A model generated the notes under the pieces. That model was given only the letters and a program-made list of their open reading frames with translations. It was not told the origin of the DNA and did no database searches. A stretch of 64,000 nucleotides of DNA from Kerstersia similis (lineage in GTDB: Bacteria; Pseudomonadota; Gammaproteobacteria; Burkholderiales; Burkholderiaceae_B), in NCBI RefSeq assembly GCF_965139615.1, contig NZ_CBCSIQ010000015.1:1-64000 (forward strand). The letters run 5' to 3'. This document shows, in pieces, positions 15,630 through 23,765 of this stretch (position 1 is the stretch's first letter; each line of letters begins with the position of its first letter). Both the position numbers and the translations under genes were made by a program.

Positions 15630-15685
15630 ATGCAGAAAATAGGAGGATCAGCGTGAGGAATACTCTACCTTGTATTCTTCTGCAT
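15630..15685. promoter_or_regulatory. Nested inverted repeats between the NimT-like and NimR-like genes
   Basis: GAATAC (15658-15663) and GTATTC (15672-15677) form an inverted repeat with an 8-bp spacer. This is enclosed by ATGCAGAA (15630-15637) and TTCTGCAT (15678-15685). The structure starts 9 bp upstream of the transporter start codon and is a reasonable operator for the divergent AraC-type regulator. Confidence 0.45.
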
Positions 15686-15838
15686 GAATTTCGATAAAAT
15701 GACTTTCAATATCTAAAAACTGCCATTAGTGTTCGGCTCTGCCAAAGATAGGGCTGGCAAGGTTCAAGGCGGGCGCTGGGCCTGGAACCAGGCCCGCGTC
15801 TGGTGCCTCGGATCGTGGGCAGTATGCAAGGAAGGAAT

Positions 15839-16627
15839 ATGTATTGTCCGCAATACTTTGACCCGGACGCGGCCTCAGATGCGCTGAGCGCCTTGCGCCT
15901 GGATGTTGATGGTCATGAGCAGGAATTGCCGCTGCACCGTCATCGCAAAGGCCAGCTGGTGCTGGCGCTCAAGGGCGCGGTGGTTTGCCGTGAGCCACGC
16001 GGGTTCTGGATGTTGCCGGCCAATAGTGCAATGTGGATTCCTGGCGGCGTTGCGCATAGCAATCGCGCCCTGGGCGAGACACAGGTGTATTTCCTGTTTG
16101 TCGAGCCTTGCGCTGTCCCCATGCCTGATCAATGCTGCATGTTGCGCATGACCCCTTTGGCGCGGGAAATGGTGCTGTATCTGGCCGATGGCCGTGCTGG
16201 CGAGCCGGATAGCGTGGTGCGCCAGAGTTTTGTGCAGGTGTTGCTGGACCAGTTGTCGCGTCTGCCGGTGCAGTCGCTGTATTGTCCGGTTTCTGAAGAT
16301 GGACGTTTGCAGTATATTGCGCGCTCTTTACTGGCCGATCCGGGGGATCGCAGTACCTTGCCGCAGTGGGCGGCACGAGTGGCGATGAGCGAACGCACGT
16401 TGGCGCGGCGCACCCGGGAGCTGACCGGGATGACATTTGGCCGGTGGCGCCAGCAGTTGCAGTTGCTGCACGCAGTGCAGCGCCTGGCGGTGGGAACATC
16501 CGTACAGGCGGTGGCGGCAGAGCTGGGGTATGAGTCGGTTCATGCTTTTATTACTATGTTCAAAGGGCGTATCGGCCAGTCGCCCGGACGTTTCAGCCAG
16601 AACCGGCGAATGGGGGGCGCAGCATGA
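15839..16627 (+). CDS. AraC-family regulator, NimR-like
   Basis: A 262-residue regulator with an N-terminal cupin sensor (LHRHRKGQLVLALKG, then WMLPANSAMWIPGGVAHSN at about residues 57-75) and a C-terminal AraC DNA-binding domain. The second helix-turn-helix is seen in VQAVAAELGYESVHAFITMF. It sits divergent from the NimT-like exporter, as NimR does to NimT, and probably controls it. The ATG at 15839 is preferred because AAGGAAGG lies 3 bases ahead of it; an earlier in-frame ATG at 15803 lacks one. Its stop codon overlaps the start of the next gene (ATGA). Confidence 0.85.
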   Translation: MYCPQYFDPDAASDALSALRLDVDGHEQELPLHRHRKGQLVLALKGAVVCREPRGFWMLPANSAMWIPGGVAHSNRALGETQVYFLFVEPCAVPMPDQCCMLRMTPLAREMVLYLADGRAGEPDSVVRQSFVQVLLDQLSRLPVQSLYCPVSEDGRLQYIARSLLADPGDRSTLPQWAARVAMSERTLARRTRELTGMTFGRWRQQLQLLHAVQRLAVGTSVQAVAAELGYESVHAFITMFKGRIGQSPGRFSQNRRMGGAA

Positions 16628-17070
16628 GTTTCAAGGTATTCGATCTGGAATGTGAACACGGCCATGTGTTCGAGGGCTGGTTCCGTTCGCACGAGGACTA
16701 TGCGGCGCAGCAGGAGCAGGGCATGGTGCAGTGTCCGGTCTGCCAGAGCACAGCGGTCAATCGGCGCTTATCGGCGCCCAGCGTTCATACGGCCAAGCGT
16801 ACCGGGGCGGCCGTGCCGGCCATCAGCAGCGAGCAGGCCGAGCAGCAGCGTATCGTCAAAGAGATTTTCACCAAGGTGCGCGAACATTTGCGCCAGGTGG
16901 AAAATGTCGGGGATGATTTTGTCAGCGAAGCGCGCCGTATTCATGCTGGCGAAGCCGTGGAGCGGCCCATCCGCGGGACGGCGACGGTGGCGGAGCGTCA
17001 GGCACTGGCCGAAGAGGGCATAGACGCCCTGGCCGTGCCATTTCCTTTGGATGACGAGCCTTTGCACTGA
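16624..17070 (+). CDS. DUF1178 family protein
   Basis: A 148-residue cytoplasmic protein. The N-terminus has FDLECEHGHVFEGWFRS and then CPVCQS, giving Cys/His ligands for a small zinc-ribbon-like domain. The C-terminal half is helical (EIFTKVREHLRQVENVGDDF). This is the DUF1178 family, common in proteobacteria and without known function. The start overlaps the stop of the NimR-like gene by 4 bp, so translation is coupled, although a functional link is not evident. Confidence 0.9.
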   Translation: MSFKVFDLECEHGHVFEGWFRSHEDYAAQQEQGMVQCPVCQSTAVNRRLSAPSVHTAKRTGAAVPAISSEQAEQQRIVKEIFTKVREHLRQVENVGDDFVSEARRIHAGEAVERPIRGTATVAERQALAEEGIDALAVPFPLDDEPLH

Positions 17071-17106
17071 TTGGCCCGGCAAGCGCAGGCTTGATCACCA
17101 GGCCTT

Positions 17107-17138
17107 CAGCGTGCCTGGCCTGATGGGCAGGCACGCTG
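17107..17138. terminator. Hairpin between convergent DUF1178 and siderophore-reductase genes
   Basis: Perfect 11-bp arms CAGCGTGCCTG and CAGGCACGCTG with a 10-nt loop lie centrally between two convergent genes. There is no T-tract on either side; it could be a bidirectional terminator or rho-pausing structure. Confidence 0.45.
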
Positions 17139-17169
17139 TGAGGCGCAGCGGATAATTCCGTGGCTGGAA

Positions 17170-18006
17170 TCAGTCTTCGTGTGTATCGTGCGTTGCGCTC
17201 TTGCCGGGTTTCCAGTAGCCGGAAGCACGGATCCATTTTGCCTGCGCCGCGCGTTCGCCCAGCAGGTACTGGCGCAGCGTCTTGGCCGTTGCGCTTTCGC
17301 AGGCGACCCAGGCGTAGTAGTCGCCAGCCGGGAAGTCCAGCGTTTTCAGAACATTGAGCATGGCATCGCTTTGCCCGGCCGGCGTGCCACGGCGAAAGGC
17401 CCAGTGCACTTCCGCCCGTGCACCTGCCGTCAGCGGCAACTGGTGTTCTTCCGAATCGACTTCGATGACGGCAATGGCGCGCGCGTCGTCAGGCAGTTCT
17501 TCCAGGCGGCGGGAAATTGCAGGAATGGCGGTTTCGTCACCGACCAGCAGATGCCAGTCGAAATTCGTGGGGACGAGGAAAGAGCCACGCGGTCCGGCGA
17601 TGCCGAGTTCGTCGCCGGGCTCAGCCTTGCGCGCCCAGTCGGTAGCGACGCCTTCATCATGCAGGGCAAAGTCGATGGTCAGCAGGCGTTCGGCGGCATC
17701 GAAACTGCGCGGCGTGTAATCGCGTGCCAGCGGACGCTTGCCGTCAGGCCAGGCAATGCCTTCTTCCGTAACGGTGGGGCGCGGAATTTCACCAGTGTCG
17801 GGATCTGGAAAAATCAGTTTGGCGTGATCATCGAAACCGGGGCTAAAGAAGCCTTGCAGTTCGTCGCCAGTGAAAGTCAGGCGCAGCAGGCTGGGGCTGA
17901 GCAGTTCACGGCTGACGACGGTGACGAGCCGGAAGCGCAGCGGATGCCGTTGGCGTTGGGGCTTGCGATCGTCGCTATTCGGAGAAGCAGGAATGGAATT
18001 CGTCAC
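17170..18006 (-). CDS. Siderophore-interacting protein (NAD(P)H ferric-siderophore reductase)
   Basis: A 278-residue flavoprotein of the ViuB/YqjH family that releases iron from ferric siderophores in the cytoplasm. The N-terminal FAD-binding barrel contains the LARDYTPRSFD motif (R-x-Y-T-P/S-R type). The C-terminal nucleotide-binding half has LLVGDETAIPAISRRLEELP and ends with RASGYWKPGK, both characteristic. No siderophore receptor or synthesis genes are adjacent. A Fur-like site lies in the long upstream region at 18334-18352, consistent with iron control. Confidence 0.9.
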   Translation of the reverse strand: MTNSIPASPNSDDRKPQRQRHPLRFRLVTVVSRELLSPSLLRLTFTGDELQGFFSPGFDDHAKLIFPDPDTGEIPRPTVTEEGIAWPDGKRPLARDYTPRSFDAAERLLTIDFALHDEGVATDWARKAEPGDELGIAGPRGSFLVPTNFDWHLLVGDETAIPAISRRLEELPDDARAIAVIEVDSEEHQLPLTAGARAEVHWAFRRGTPAGQSDAMLNVLKTLDFPAGDYYAWVACESATAKTLRQYLLGERAAQAKWIRASGYWKPGKSATHDTHED

Positions 18007-18510
18007 GGGATTGCCTTGTATGGAAATAGCGGAACAAAACTGAAGAATACGAAAAATTCCGGGTCAGCATGGCCTTGCCCAGTGCTGACAGCGTGTGCGT
18101 GATCAACCCGGCTGATGAGACAGCCATCCTGGTCATCAGCCTGGCGGCTATCCGTGGCAGGTCTGGGGATGGCGCAGAGCGGGCGAGTGCTCTCATGCGG
18201 GCGGGCCCGTGCGTTTTGCCGTCATCGTATCGCTTGCCCGTTTATCGAGAAATGCGGGCAGGCGCTGATCAGATGAGCGCATGCTGGCATGGCCGTGCCT
18301 GATGAGCCGGTGTCAAAATCATCCGTAACACTAACAGTTATTCTTATTCTCGTCTCGCTTAACCCTGGGCTGGCAAGGTTAAGGATTTGTTTCGTTGCGT
18401 ATCAGTCGCCGGGACGGCCGGGAAAAAATCGCCGGAGTCATTGACAGAAGGACGCAGACAGAAGGACGCGTTGGGCAGACGGACGCGACGCCGAGCCGGG
18501 CGCGGGCAGT
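18007..18510. other. Non-coding stretch of 504 bp upstream of the siderophore reductase
   Basis: No open frame here looks like a genuine protein. The only element noted is the Fur-like site at 18334-18352, which is unusually far (about 330 bp) from the reductase start. A long leader or an unrecognised small gene may lie between. Confidence 0.45.
18334..18352 (-). promoter_or_regulatory. Candidate Fur box
   Basis: Read on the minus strand, GAGAATAAGAATAACTGTT matches the 19-bp Fur consensus GATAATGATAATCATTATC at 12 of 19 positions. It points toward the siderophore-interacting protein, but lies about 330 bp from it. Confidence 0.4.
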
Positions 18511-19287
18511 TCAGCGTTTGGGGAGCAGTGAGCGCGGATCAACGACACGGCCGTCTTGCCGGACTTCAAAGTACAAGGACGGCTGAGTGGTTTCGGTCTG
18601 CCCCATTTCCGCGATGGTTTGGCCCTGGCGTACCGTGGCGCCTTCATTCACCAGCAGTTTGCGGTTGTGGGCGTACACGCTGAGAAAGCCATTGGCATGG
18701 CGGATGATCAGCATATTGCCATAGCCGCGCAGCGTGTTGCCGGCATAGGCGACCGTACCGGCGGCGGCGGCCACGACTGGCGTGCCAGGCGTATTGCCAA
18801 TGGTGATGCCATTGGAGCGTGCCTGGCCGAATTGCCGGATGATGTTGCCTTGCGCGGGCCAGACCAGTGCAATTTTCTTGGTGGGGGCTGTCGAAGCCGA
18901 GCTGCCGCTGGGACGGCTGGTGTTGCTGGTTGCGGGGGCCGTCGCAGTGCTGCGGGAGCCTGAGGCCGTTTTGCTGGTGCCTGTCGAGGCCGTGCCGCCA
19001 GTTGGCGCCGTGACACGCAGCACCTGGCCGACATGGATCTGGTTCGGATTGGACAGATTGTTCCAGCGCACCAGGCTGGCAACACTTTGTTTATTGGCGC
19101 GGGCAATCTGGTTGAGGGTATCGCCGGGCTGGACGCGGTAATGTCCGGCAGGTACCGGGCCGCTGGCGTTGTCGGAACCGGTTGTGCCGCAGGCGGCGAG
19201 CAGGGCTGCCGATAGCAGGACAGCGCTTACCTTGGGGCGCAGGTAACGCAGGCGGGACAGAAAGGTGGGGAAAGACCAGGATGTCAT
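18511..19287 (-). CDS. NlpD-like lipoprotein, LysM plus degenerate M23 domain
   Basis: A 258-residue outer-membrane lipoprotein. The signal sequence ends in the lipobox LLAAC. It continues with a LysM peptidoglycan-binding domain (HYRVQPGDTLNQIARANKQS, then NPNQIHVGQVLRV), a Ser/Thr/Ala-rich linker of about 50 residues, and a C-terminal LytM/M23 domain. The zinc ligands of active M23 peptidases are missing (GITIGNTPGTPV replaces the H-x-x-x-D segment), as in E. coli NlpD and EnvC. It is therefore expected to activate cell-wall amidases at division rather than cut peptidoglycan. The start at 19287 is chosen for a normal signal peptide; an ATG 48 bp earlier is possible. The usual surE-pcm-rpoS neighbours are absent. 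Confidence 0.85.
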   Translation of the reverse strand: MTSWSFPTFLSRLRYLRPKVSAVLLSAALLAACGTTGSDNASGPVPAGHYRVQPGDTLNQIARANKQSVASLVRWNNLSNPNQIHVGQVLRVTAPTGGTASTGTSKTASGSRSTATAPATSNTSRPSGSSASTAPTKKIALVWPAQGNIIRQFGQARSNGITIGNTPGTPVVAAAAGTVAYAGNTLRGYGNMLIIRHANGFLSVYAHNRKLLVNEGATVRQGQTIAEMGQTETTQPSLYFEVRQDGRVVDPRSLLPKR

Positions 19288-19392
19288 GGCGCGGCCAGCG
19301 ACGGCACGATTGGATAACCCGTACAAGAGTAACAAGGCCTCTCGCCCTCATGCAATGAGTGTGGCGCCTTGCTGTTTTCCAGGTGTTACCTT

Positions 19393-19872
19393 TCAGGCGG
19401 CCGCAGGTTGCGGCGGGTGGTTGGGGTGCCCTGGCCCGTCCGGGTCGTTATCGGCTTCAGGGCGGCCACGCAGGGGGGCCAGGCCCAGCGCCAGACGCAG
19501 GCGCTGGCAGTCCGGATTGGGGCTGCCGTCCGCTTCCCACAGACTGAAATCGCGGCAGGGGCTGGGGCGTTGCGTGTAGATGGCACAGGAAATGCCGGGT
19601 TCGCCGACGGTGCCTTGCAGCGCCACGCAGCGTACCGGCGCATGCTCGGTGCCTTTCATGCAGACGCGGTGCGGTGTAACGGGTGTCGTCAGTTCCGCCG
19701 GCACCCAGCCGCCATTGCCGCCATCGAGCTCGCCAAAATAGAAAGAGACGCGGTAATGGGAGCAACAGGCGCCGCAATGCAGGCAGGGGTTGCTGTCAGG
19801 GTTGTCGTCGCGCAACTCTGAAGCGGCGAGATCGGCCAGCGGCAGCGGCGTGTAGGTGAGACTGTTGCTCAT
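19393..19872 (-). CDS. YkgJ family cysteine-cluster protein
   Basis: A 159-residue protein with the N-terminal cluster CLHCGACCSHYRVSF (about 30-44), then CVALQG, a further Cys (GISCAIYTQRPSPCRDFS) and a C-terminal Pro/Gly-rich tail. The spacing defines the YkgJ/UPF0153 zinc- or iron-chelating family, whose biochemical role is unknown. It is a single gene with no clear operon partner. Confidence 0.9.
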   Translation of the reverse strand: MSNSLTYTPLPLADLAASELRDDNPDSNPCLHCGACCSHYRVSFYFGELDGGNGGWVPAELTTPVTPHRVCMKGTEHAPVRCVALQGTVGEPGISCAIYTQRPSPCRDFSLWEADGSPNPDCQRLRLALGLAPLRGRPEADNDPDGPGHPNHPPQPAAA

Positions 19873-20027
19873 GGTCGGGGAGGCGTGTGCCCGTTGCGGG
19901 CCGTCGCGCCAGCGATAAGTGGGAGCAGATTTTATTGCGCAGTGCCGCGCTGGAAAACAGCTTTTTTTGTCGCGGGCCGGCAGTGTTGTGCCGTGACAGC
20001 ATCCGCACCCGGCCAGGCACGGGGATG

Positions 20028-20075
20028 TGAAAACGGCACCGGAGCGCAGCGTGGAAGTGCTGTCTGCCGGTGCCG
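20028..20075 (-). terminator. Intrinsic terminator after the DASS transporter
   Basis: CGGCACCGG (20034-20042) and CCGGTGCCG (20067-20075) form a perfect 9-bp stem. On the minus strand it is followed by TTTT, 30 bp past the transporter stop codon. Confidence 0.6.
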
Positions 20076-20104
20076 GGAGCGGGCGGGGGTAGGAAGGCCA
20101 GGGT

Positions 20105-21616
20105 TTACATCAGGCCCAGCCAGCGCCAGTAGGTCATGCCGAAGACCAACATGAGCAGGTAGCCGATCAGCGTGATGATGATGCCGACTTTGGCGAACTG
20201 GCGGGCATTGAAGGTGTCGGTGCCCAGGCACACCATGTTTTGGGGCGCGTTAATAGGCAGGATGAAGCCATAGCTCACCACAAAGCCCAGCAGCATGGAC
20301 ATGCCCAAGCGGTTGAATTCACCGGGCAGGGTCTGCAGCACGGTGATCAGGATGGGCAGCATGGCCGAGGTGAGGGCGGTAGCGCTGGCAAAGCCCAGGT
20401 GAATGATGATCAGGAAGGCTGCCAGGATAGCGAAAATCGCCAGCGGGCCGATCTGGTCCAGCCCGGTGTGGTTGACGACCTGGGCGCCCAGCCATTGGCC
20501 GGCCTGTGTGCTCAGCAGTGCAGTGCCCAGGCTGATGCCGACGCCAAATACGATCACGGTGCCCCAGGGAATGCGGGATTGCACATCCTTCCAGGTCATG
20601 ATGCCGACGCGCGGCAGCATCAGCAGCACCAGGCCGGCATAGGTGGTCGTCGTCGTATCGAGATTGTGCAGCTTGTTCTCGGATGCCCAGGCCAGTAGCA
20701 AGAGAATCGAAACTCCCATCAGGCGTTTCTGGGCGCTTGTGATCGGCCCCAGCGCCTGCAGGGATTCCTTCACGGCCTGATCGCCGCCGGGAACCTGCTT
20801 GGTTTCCGGGGGCAGCAGCTTGAGCACCGTGACCAGCAAGACCAGCGACATGATCAATGACCACGGTGCGCCGGCGATCAGCCAGTCCGCCCAGCTGACG
20901 CGTTCGCCCAGGATCTGCTGCATGAAGCCTGCCGTCAGCAGGTTCTGGGCTGCGGCGGTCTGGATCCCGACGTTCCAGATGCTGGTGGCCTGGGCCACGA
21001 CGATCATGATGCCGGCAGCGATGTTGGAGCGTTTATCAACGCCGAATGCAGCAATGACGCCCATCATGATGGGGACAACGCAGGCGCTGCGGGCGGTGGC
21101 GCTGGGCACTACCAGGCTGAGAATAATGGTGACCGCAATGGCACCGATCAGGATTCTTTTCGTGCTGGTGCCGATGCGGGACAGCGTGACCAGTGCGATG
21201 CGCCGGTCCAGCCCCGTATGCGTCATGGCTGCCGCGATGAATAAGGCGCCCGCTACCAGTGCCAGCGCACTATTGGAGAAACCTTGCAGCGCCATATTGA
21301 TGGCAGATGAGGTCCCGATCAGGGTATCGGGGTCATTGATCTTGGGCGCCGTCCCCAGCAGGATTGCCATGAGCGCGGTAATCATGATGGCGCTGGCTTC
21401 GTAGGAGACGGCTTCGGTGATCCAGACGACGACGGCAAAGACCAGAATGGCCAGCATGCGGTGGCCGGCAATCGGCAGCTCGGCCGGCGTGGGCAACAGC
21501 AGCACCACGATCATCGCGATAATGCCGCCGATGAAGGCGATGGGCATGGGTTTTGGGGCTGGGCCTGGCGGGGCGGCTTGAGGGGCGGCCTGAGGGGAGG
21601 CAGATGAGACGTTCAT
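20105..21616 (-). CDS. DASS (SLC13) family anion:sodium symporter
   Basis: A 503-residue inner-membrane transporter with about 12-13 membrane helices and a Pro/Ala-rich N-terminus. Characteristic segments are FAVVVWITEAVSYEASAIMI, the SNSALALVAGALFIAAAM re-entrant region, LVVPSATARSACVVPIMMGV and the mirrored FASATALTSAMLPI. Family members import di- and tricarboxylates or sulfate. The ATG at 21616 has AGGAG seven bases upstream and is preferred over an earlier one. No sensor kinase or metabolic gene nearby identifies the substrate. Confidence 0.88.
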   Translation of the reverse strand: MNVSSASPQAAPQAAPPGPAPKPMPIAFIGGIIAMIVVLLLPTPAELPIAGHRMLAILVFAVVVWITEAVSYEASAIMITALMAILLGTAPKINDPDTLIGTSSAINMALQGFSNSALALVAGALFIAAAMTHTGLDRRIALVTLSRIGTSTKRILIGAIAVTIILSLVVPSATARSACVVPIMMGVIAAFGVDKRSNIAAGIMIVVAQATSIWNVGIQTAAAQNLLTAGFMQQILGERVSWADWLIAGAPWSLIMSLVLLVTVLKLLPPETKQVPGGDQAVKESLQALGPITSAQKRLMGVSILLLLAWASENKLHNLDTTTTTYAGLVLLMLPRVGIMTWKDVQSRIPWGTVIVFGVGISLGTALLSTQAGQWLGAQVVNHTGLDQIGPLAIFAILAAFLIIIHLGFASATALTSAMLPILITVLQTLPGEFNRLGMSMLLGFVVSYGFILPINAPQNMVCLGTDTFNARQFAKVGIIITLIGYLLMLVFGMTYWRWLGLM

Positions 21617-21970
21617 GCGACGGCTCCTTTTGCGACGAGGTAAATGGGAATGAGTCCGCGGCAAGTGTACGCTGCGGCCGGGTTGGCGTGGGGGGCTGCC
21701 CGTGACATAAATTTGGCCTGGATCATGGCGGGCTGAACTTCATGGCCTCCGGCGGAAGGGGGGCAGGCGAGCGAGGATAGGAGGGGCTGGCATGTCTGCA
21801 GTGGGCGTGGCCCTTGGGCAAGCCGGGGGAATCGCTCTACAATGTCCCTCTTGTGCATGACGGCGGCAGGCATGGCTGGCGCACCGGGAATTCTTCCCAT
21901 TAGTGCCCGGTCGGCTGTGGCCGCTGTTTTGTCCCGCTGTTTTTTCTACTTCTGACTGCTTTCCTGCACC
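21617..21970. other. Intergenic region between the divergent DASS and argG genes
   Basis: About 350 bp without a credible gene. It holds the ribosome-binding site of the transporter on the minus strand and the argG promoter candidate at 21814-21843. No arginine-type operator or leader peptide was recognised. Confidence 0.5.
21814..21843 (+). promoter_or_regulatory. Candidate sigma-70 promoter of argG
   Basis: TTGGGC (21814-21819) and TACAAT (21838-21843) are separated by 18 bp, about 125 bp upstream of the argG start codon. Both hexamers match the consensus in four of six or better. Confidence 0.5.
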
Positions 21971-23308
21971 ATGGCAACCATCCTTCAGCATATTCCCGTC
22001 GGCCAGAAGGTCGGCATCGCTTTTTCCGGCGGACTGGACACCAGCGCGGCGCTGCACTGGATGCGCGCCAAGGGCGCTATTCCCTACGCCTACACGGCCA
22101 ATCTGGGTCAGCCCGATGAAACCGATTATGACGACATTCCCCGCCGCGCCATGCAATATGGCGCCGAAGCGGCCCGTCTGATCGACTGCCGCGCACAGTT
22201 GGCCGCCGAAGGCATCGCCGCCTTGCAAGCCGGCGCTTTCCATATTTCGTCTGCTGGCGCCACGTATTTCAATACCACCCCCATCGGCCGCGCCGTGACC
22301 GGCACGATGCTGGTTGCCGCAATGAAGGAAGATGGCGTCAATATCTGGGGCGACGGCAGCACCTTCAAGGGTAACGACATCGAGCGTTTCTACCGCTACG
22401 GTCTGCTGACCAACCCGGCGCTGAAGATCTACAAGCCCTGGCTGGATCAGGACTTCATCGACGAGCTGGGCGGCCGCGCCGAAATGTCCGAGTACATGAA
22501 TCAGGCCGGCTTCGCCTACAAGATGAGCGCCGAAAAAGCCTATTCGACCGATTCGAACATGTTGGGCGCTACCCATGAAGCCAAGGACCTGGAGCACCTG
22601 GATACCGGTATCCATATCGTCCAGCCGATCATGGGCGTGGCGTTCTGGCGCGACGAAGTCGTGATCAAGCGTGAGGAAGTGACGATCCGCTTTGAGGAAG
22701 GCGTGCCGGTGGCGATCAACGGCGAAACCTTCGGCGACCTGGTCGAACTGATTCTGGAAGCCAACCGCATCGGCGGCCGTCACGGCCTGGGCATGAGCGA
22801 CCAGATCGAGAACCGCATCATCGAAGCCAAGAGCCGTGGCATCTACGAGGCACCGGGGCTGGCGCTGCTGTTCATCGCCTACGAGCGCCTGGTGAACGGT
22901 ATTCACAACGAAGATACCATCGAGCAGTACCGTGAAAACGGCCGCCGCCTGGGCCGCCTGCTGTATCAAGGCCGCTGGTTCGATCCGCAAGCCATCATGC
23001 TGCGCGAAGCCAGCCAGCGCTGGGTGGCGCGCGCCGTGACCGGTGAGGTCACGCTGGAGCTGCGTCGTGGCAACGATTACTCCATTCTCAATACGGTGTC
23101 GCCCAACCTGACGTATCAGCCCGAGCGCCTGAGCATGGAAAAGGTGGAAGATGCGCCGTTCTCGCCGGCTGACCGTATTGGTCAACTGACGATGCGTAAC
23201 CTGGATATCGTCGATACCCGTGACAAGCTGATGATCTATACGCAGTCCGGCCTGCTGCTGCCTGCTGGCGCAGGGGTGCCGCAATTGAAGGACAATCGCG
23301 AGGAATAA
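21971..23308 (+). CDS. argG: Argininosuccinate synthase
   Basis: Joins citrulline and aspartate with ATP to make argininosuccinate, the penultimate step of arginine synthesis. The 445-residue length and the sequence GIAFSGGLDTSAALHWM (ATP pyrophosphatase P-loop, about 15-31) fit the long E. coli-type ArgG rather than the common 400-residue form. Other expected segments are SSAGATYFNTTPIGRAVTGT and WGDGSTFKGNDIERFYRYG. It is a single-gene unit with its own promoter candidate and a strong terminator. Confidence 0.97.
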   Translation: MATILQHIPVGQKVGIAFSGGLDTSAALHWMRAKGAIPYAYTANLGQPDETDYDDIPRRAMQYGAEAARLIDCRAQLAAEGIAALQAGAFHISSAGATYFNTTPIGRAVTGTMLVAAMKEDGVNIWGDGSTFKGNDIERFYRYGLLTNPALKIYKPWLDQDFIDELGGRAEMSEYMNQAGFAYKMSAEKAYSTDSNMLGATHEAKDLEHLDTGIHIVQPIMGVAFWRDEVVIKREEVTIRFEEGVPVAINGETFGDLVELILEANRIGGRHGLGMSDQIENRIIEAKSRGIYEAPGLALLFIAYERLVNGIHNEDTIEQYRENGRRLGRLLYQGRWFDPQAIMLREASQRWVARAVTGEVTLELRRGNDYSILNTVSPNLTYQPERLSMEKVEDAPFSPADRIGQLTMRNLDIVDTRDKLMIYTQSGLLLPAGAGVPQLKDNREE

Positions 23309-23367
23309 GCGTTGCCAGCGGGCCGCTCTGCCTGAGCGGCCCAGGCCTGAGCGCTGATATCTGTTGC

Positions 23368-23399
23368 AAGCCTGCCCCCGCAAGGGGCAGGCTTTTTTT
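23368..23399 (+). terminator. Intrinsic terminator of argG
   Basis: AAGCCTGCCCC pairs with GGGGCAGGCTT around a 5-nt loop and runs into a T7 tract. It lies 60 bp after the argG stop codon. Confidence 0.9.
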
Positions 23400-23765
23400 A
23401 TGGCGGGGCGGCGGCGTGAAAGTGGAGCAGGGGGGGACGTGCCGGGCTGCGGGGCGGAACAGAGTGTGCTGGTTTTTGCACACCTTTCACTGTGTTTTTA
23501 TCCAGTTTTCTCTATGATTAAGACATTGCCAGATCAGCAATGTATTTTTCTTTACTTTATGCCAGGCTGGCAATGAAGACTGGAAATTCCCTGAAGTTCT
23601 CAGGTACTTGCACTTTATCTACAGAATTTTCCTTGGGCCGCCATGTATTTTCCTTCTCTCTTGCCAAGCGTTTCGTGTTTTTTTCTGAAATCACCGGATC
23701 GCCCTTATCTGGCGACAGGATGCCGGGTAGATTGCAGCCATCAATGGCCTTCCCCCGCAGATGTA
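23400..23765. promoter_or_regulatory. AT-rich leader of the orphan response regulator
   Basis: This region is distinctly AT-rich compared with its surroundings. It contains an inverted repeat CATTGC (23524-23529) / GCAATG (23537-23542) and the small palindrome GCCAGGCTGGC (23561-23571). These could be regulator sites. No unambiguous promoter was chosen and no other gene is supported. Confidence 0.35.
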
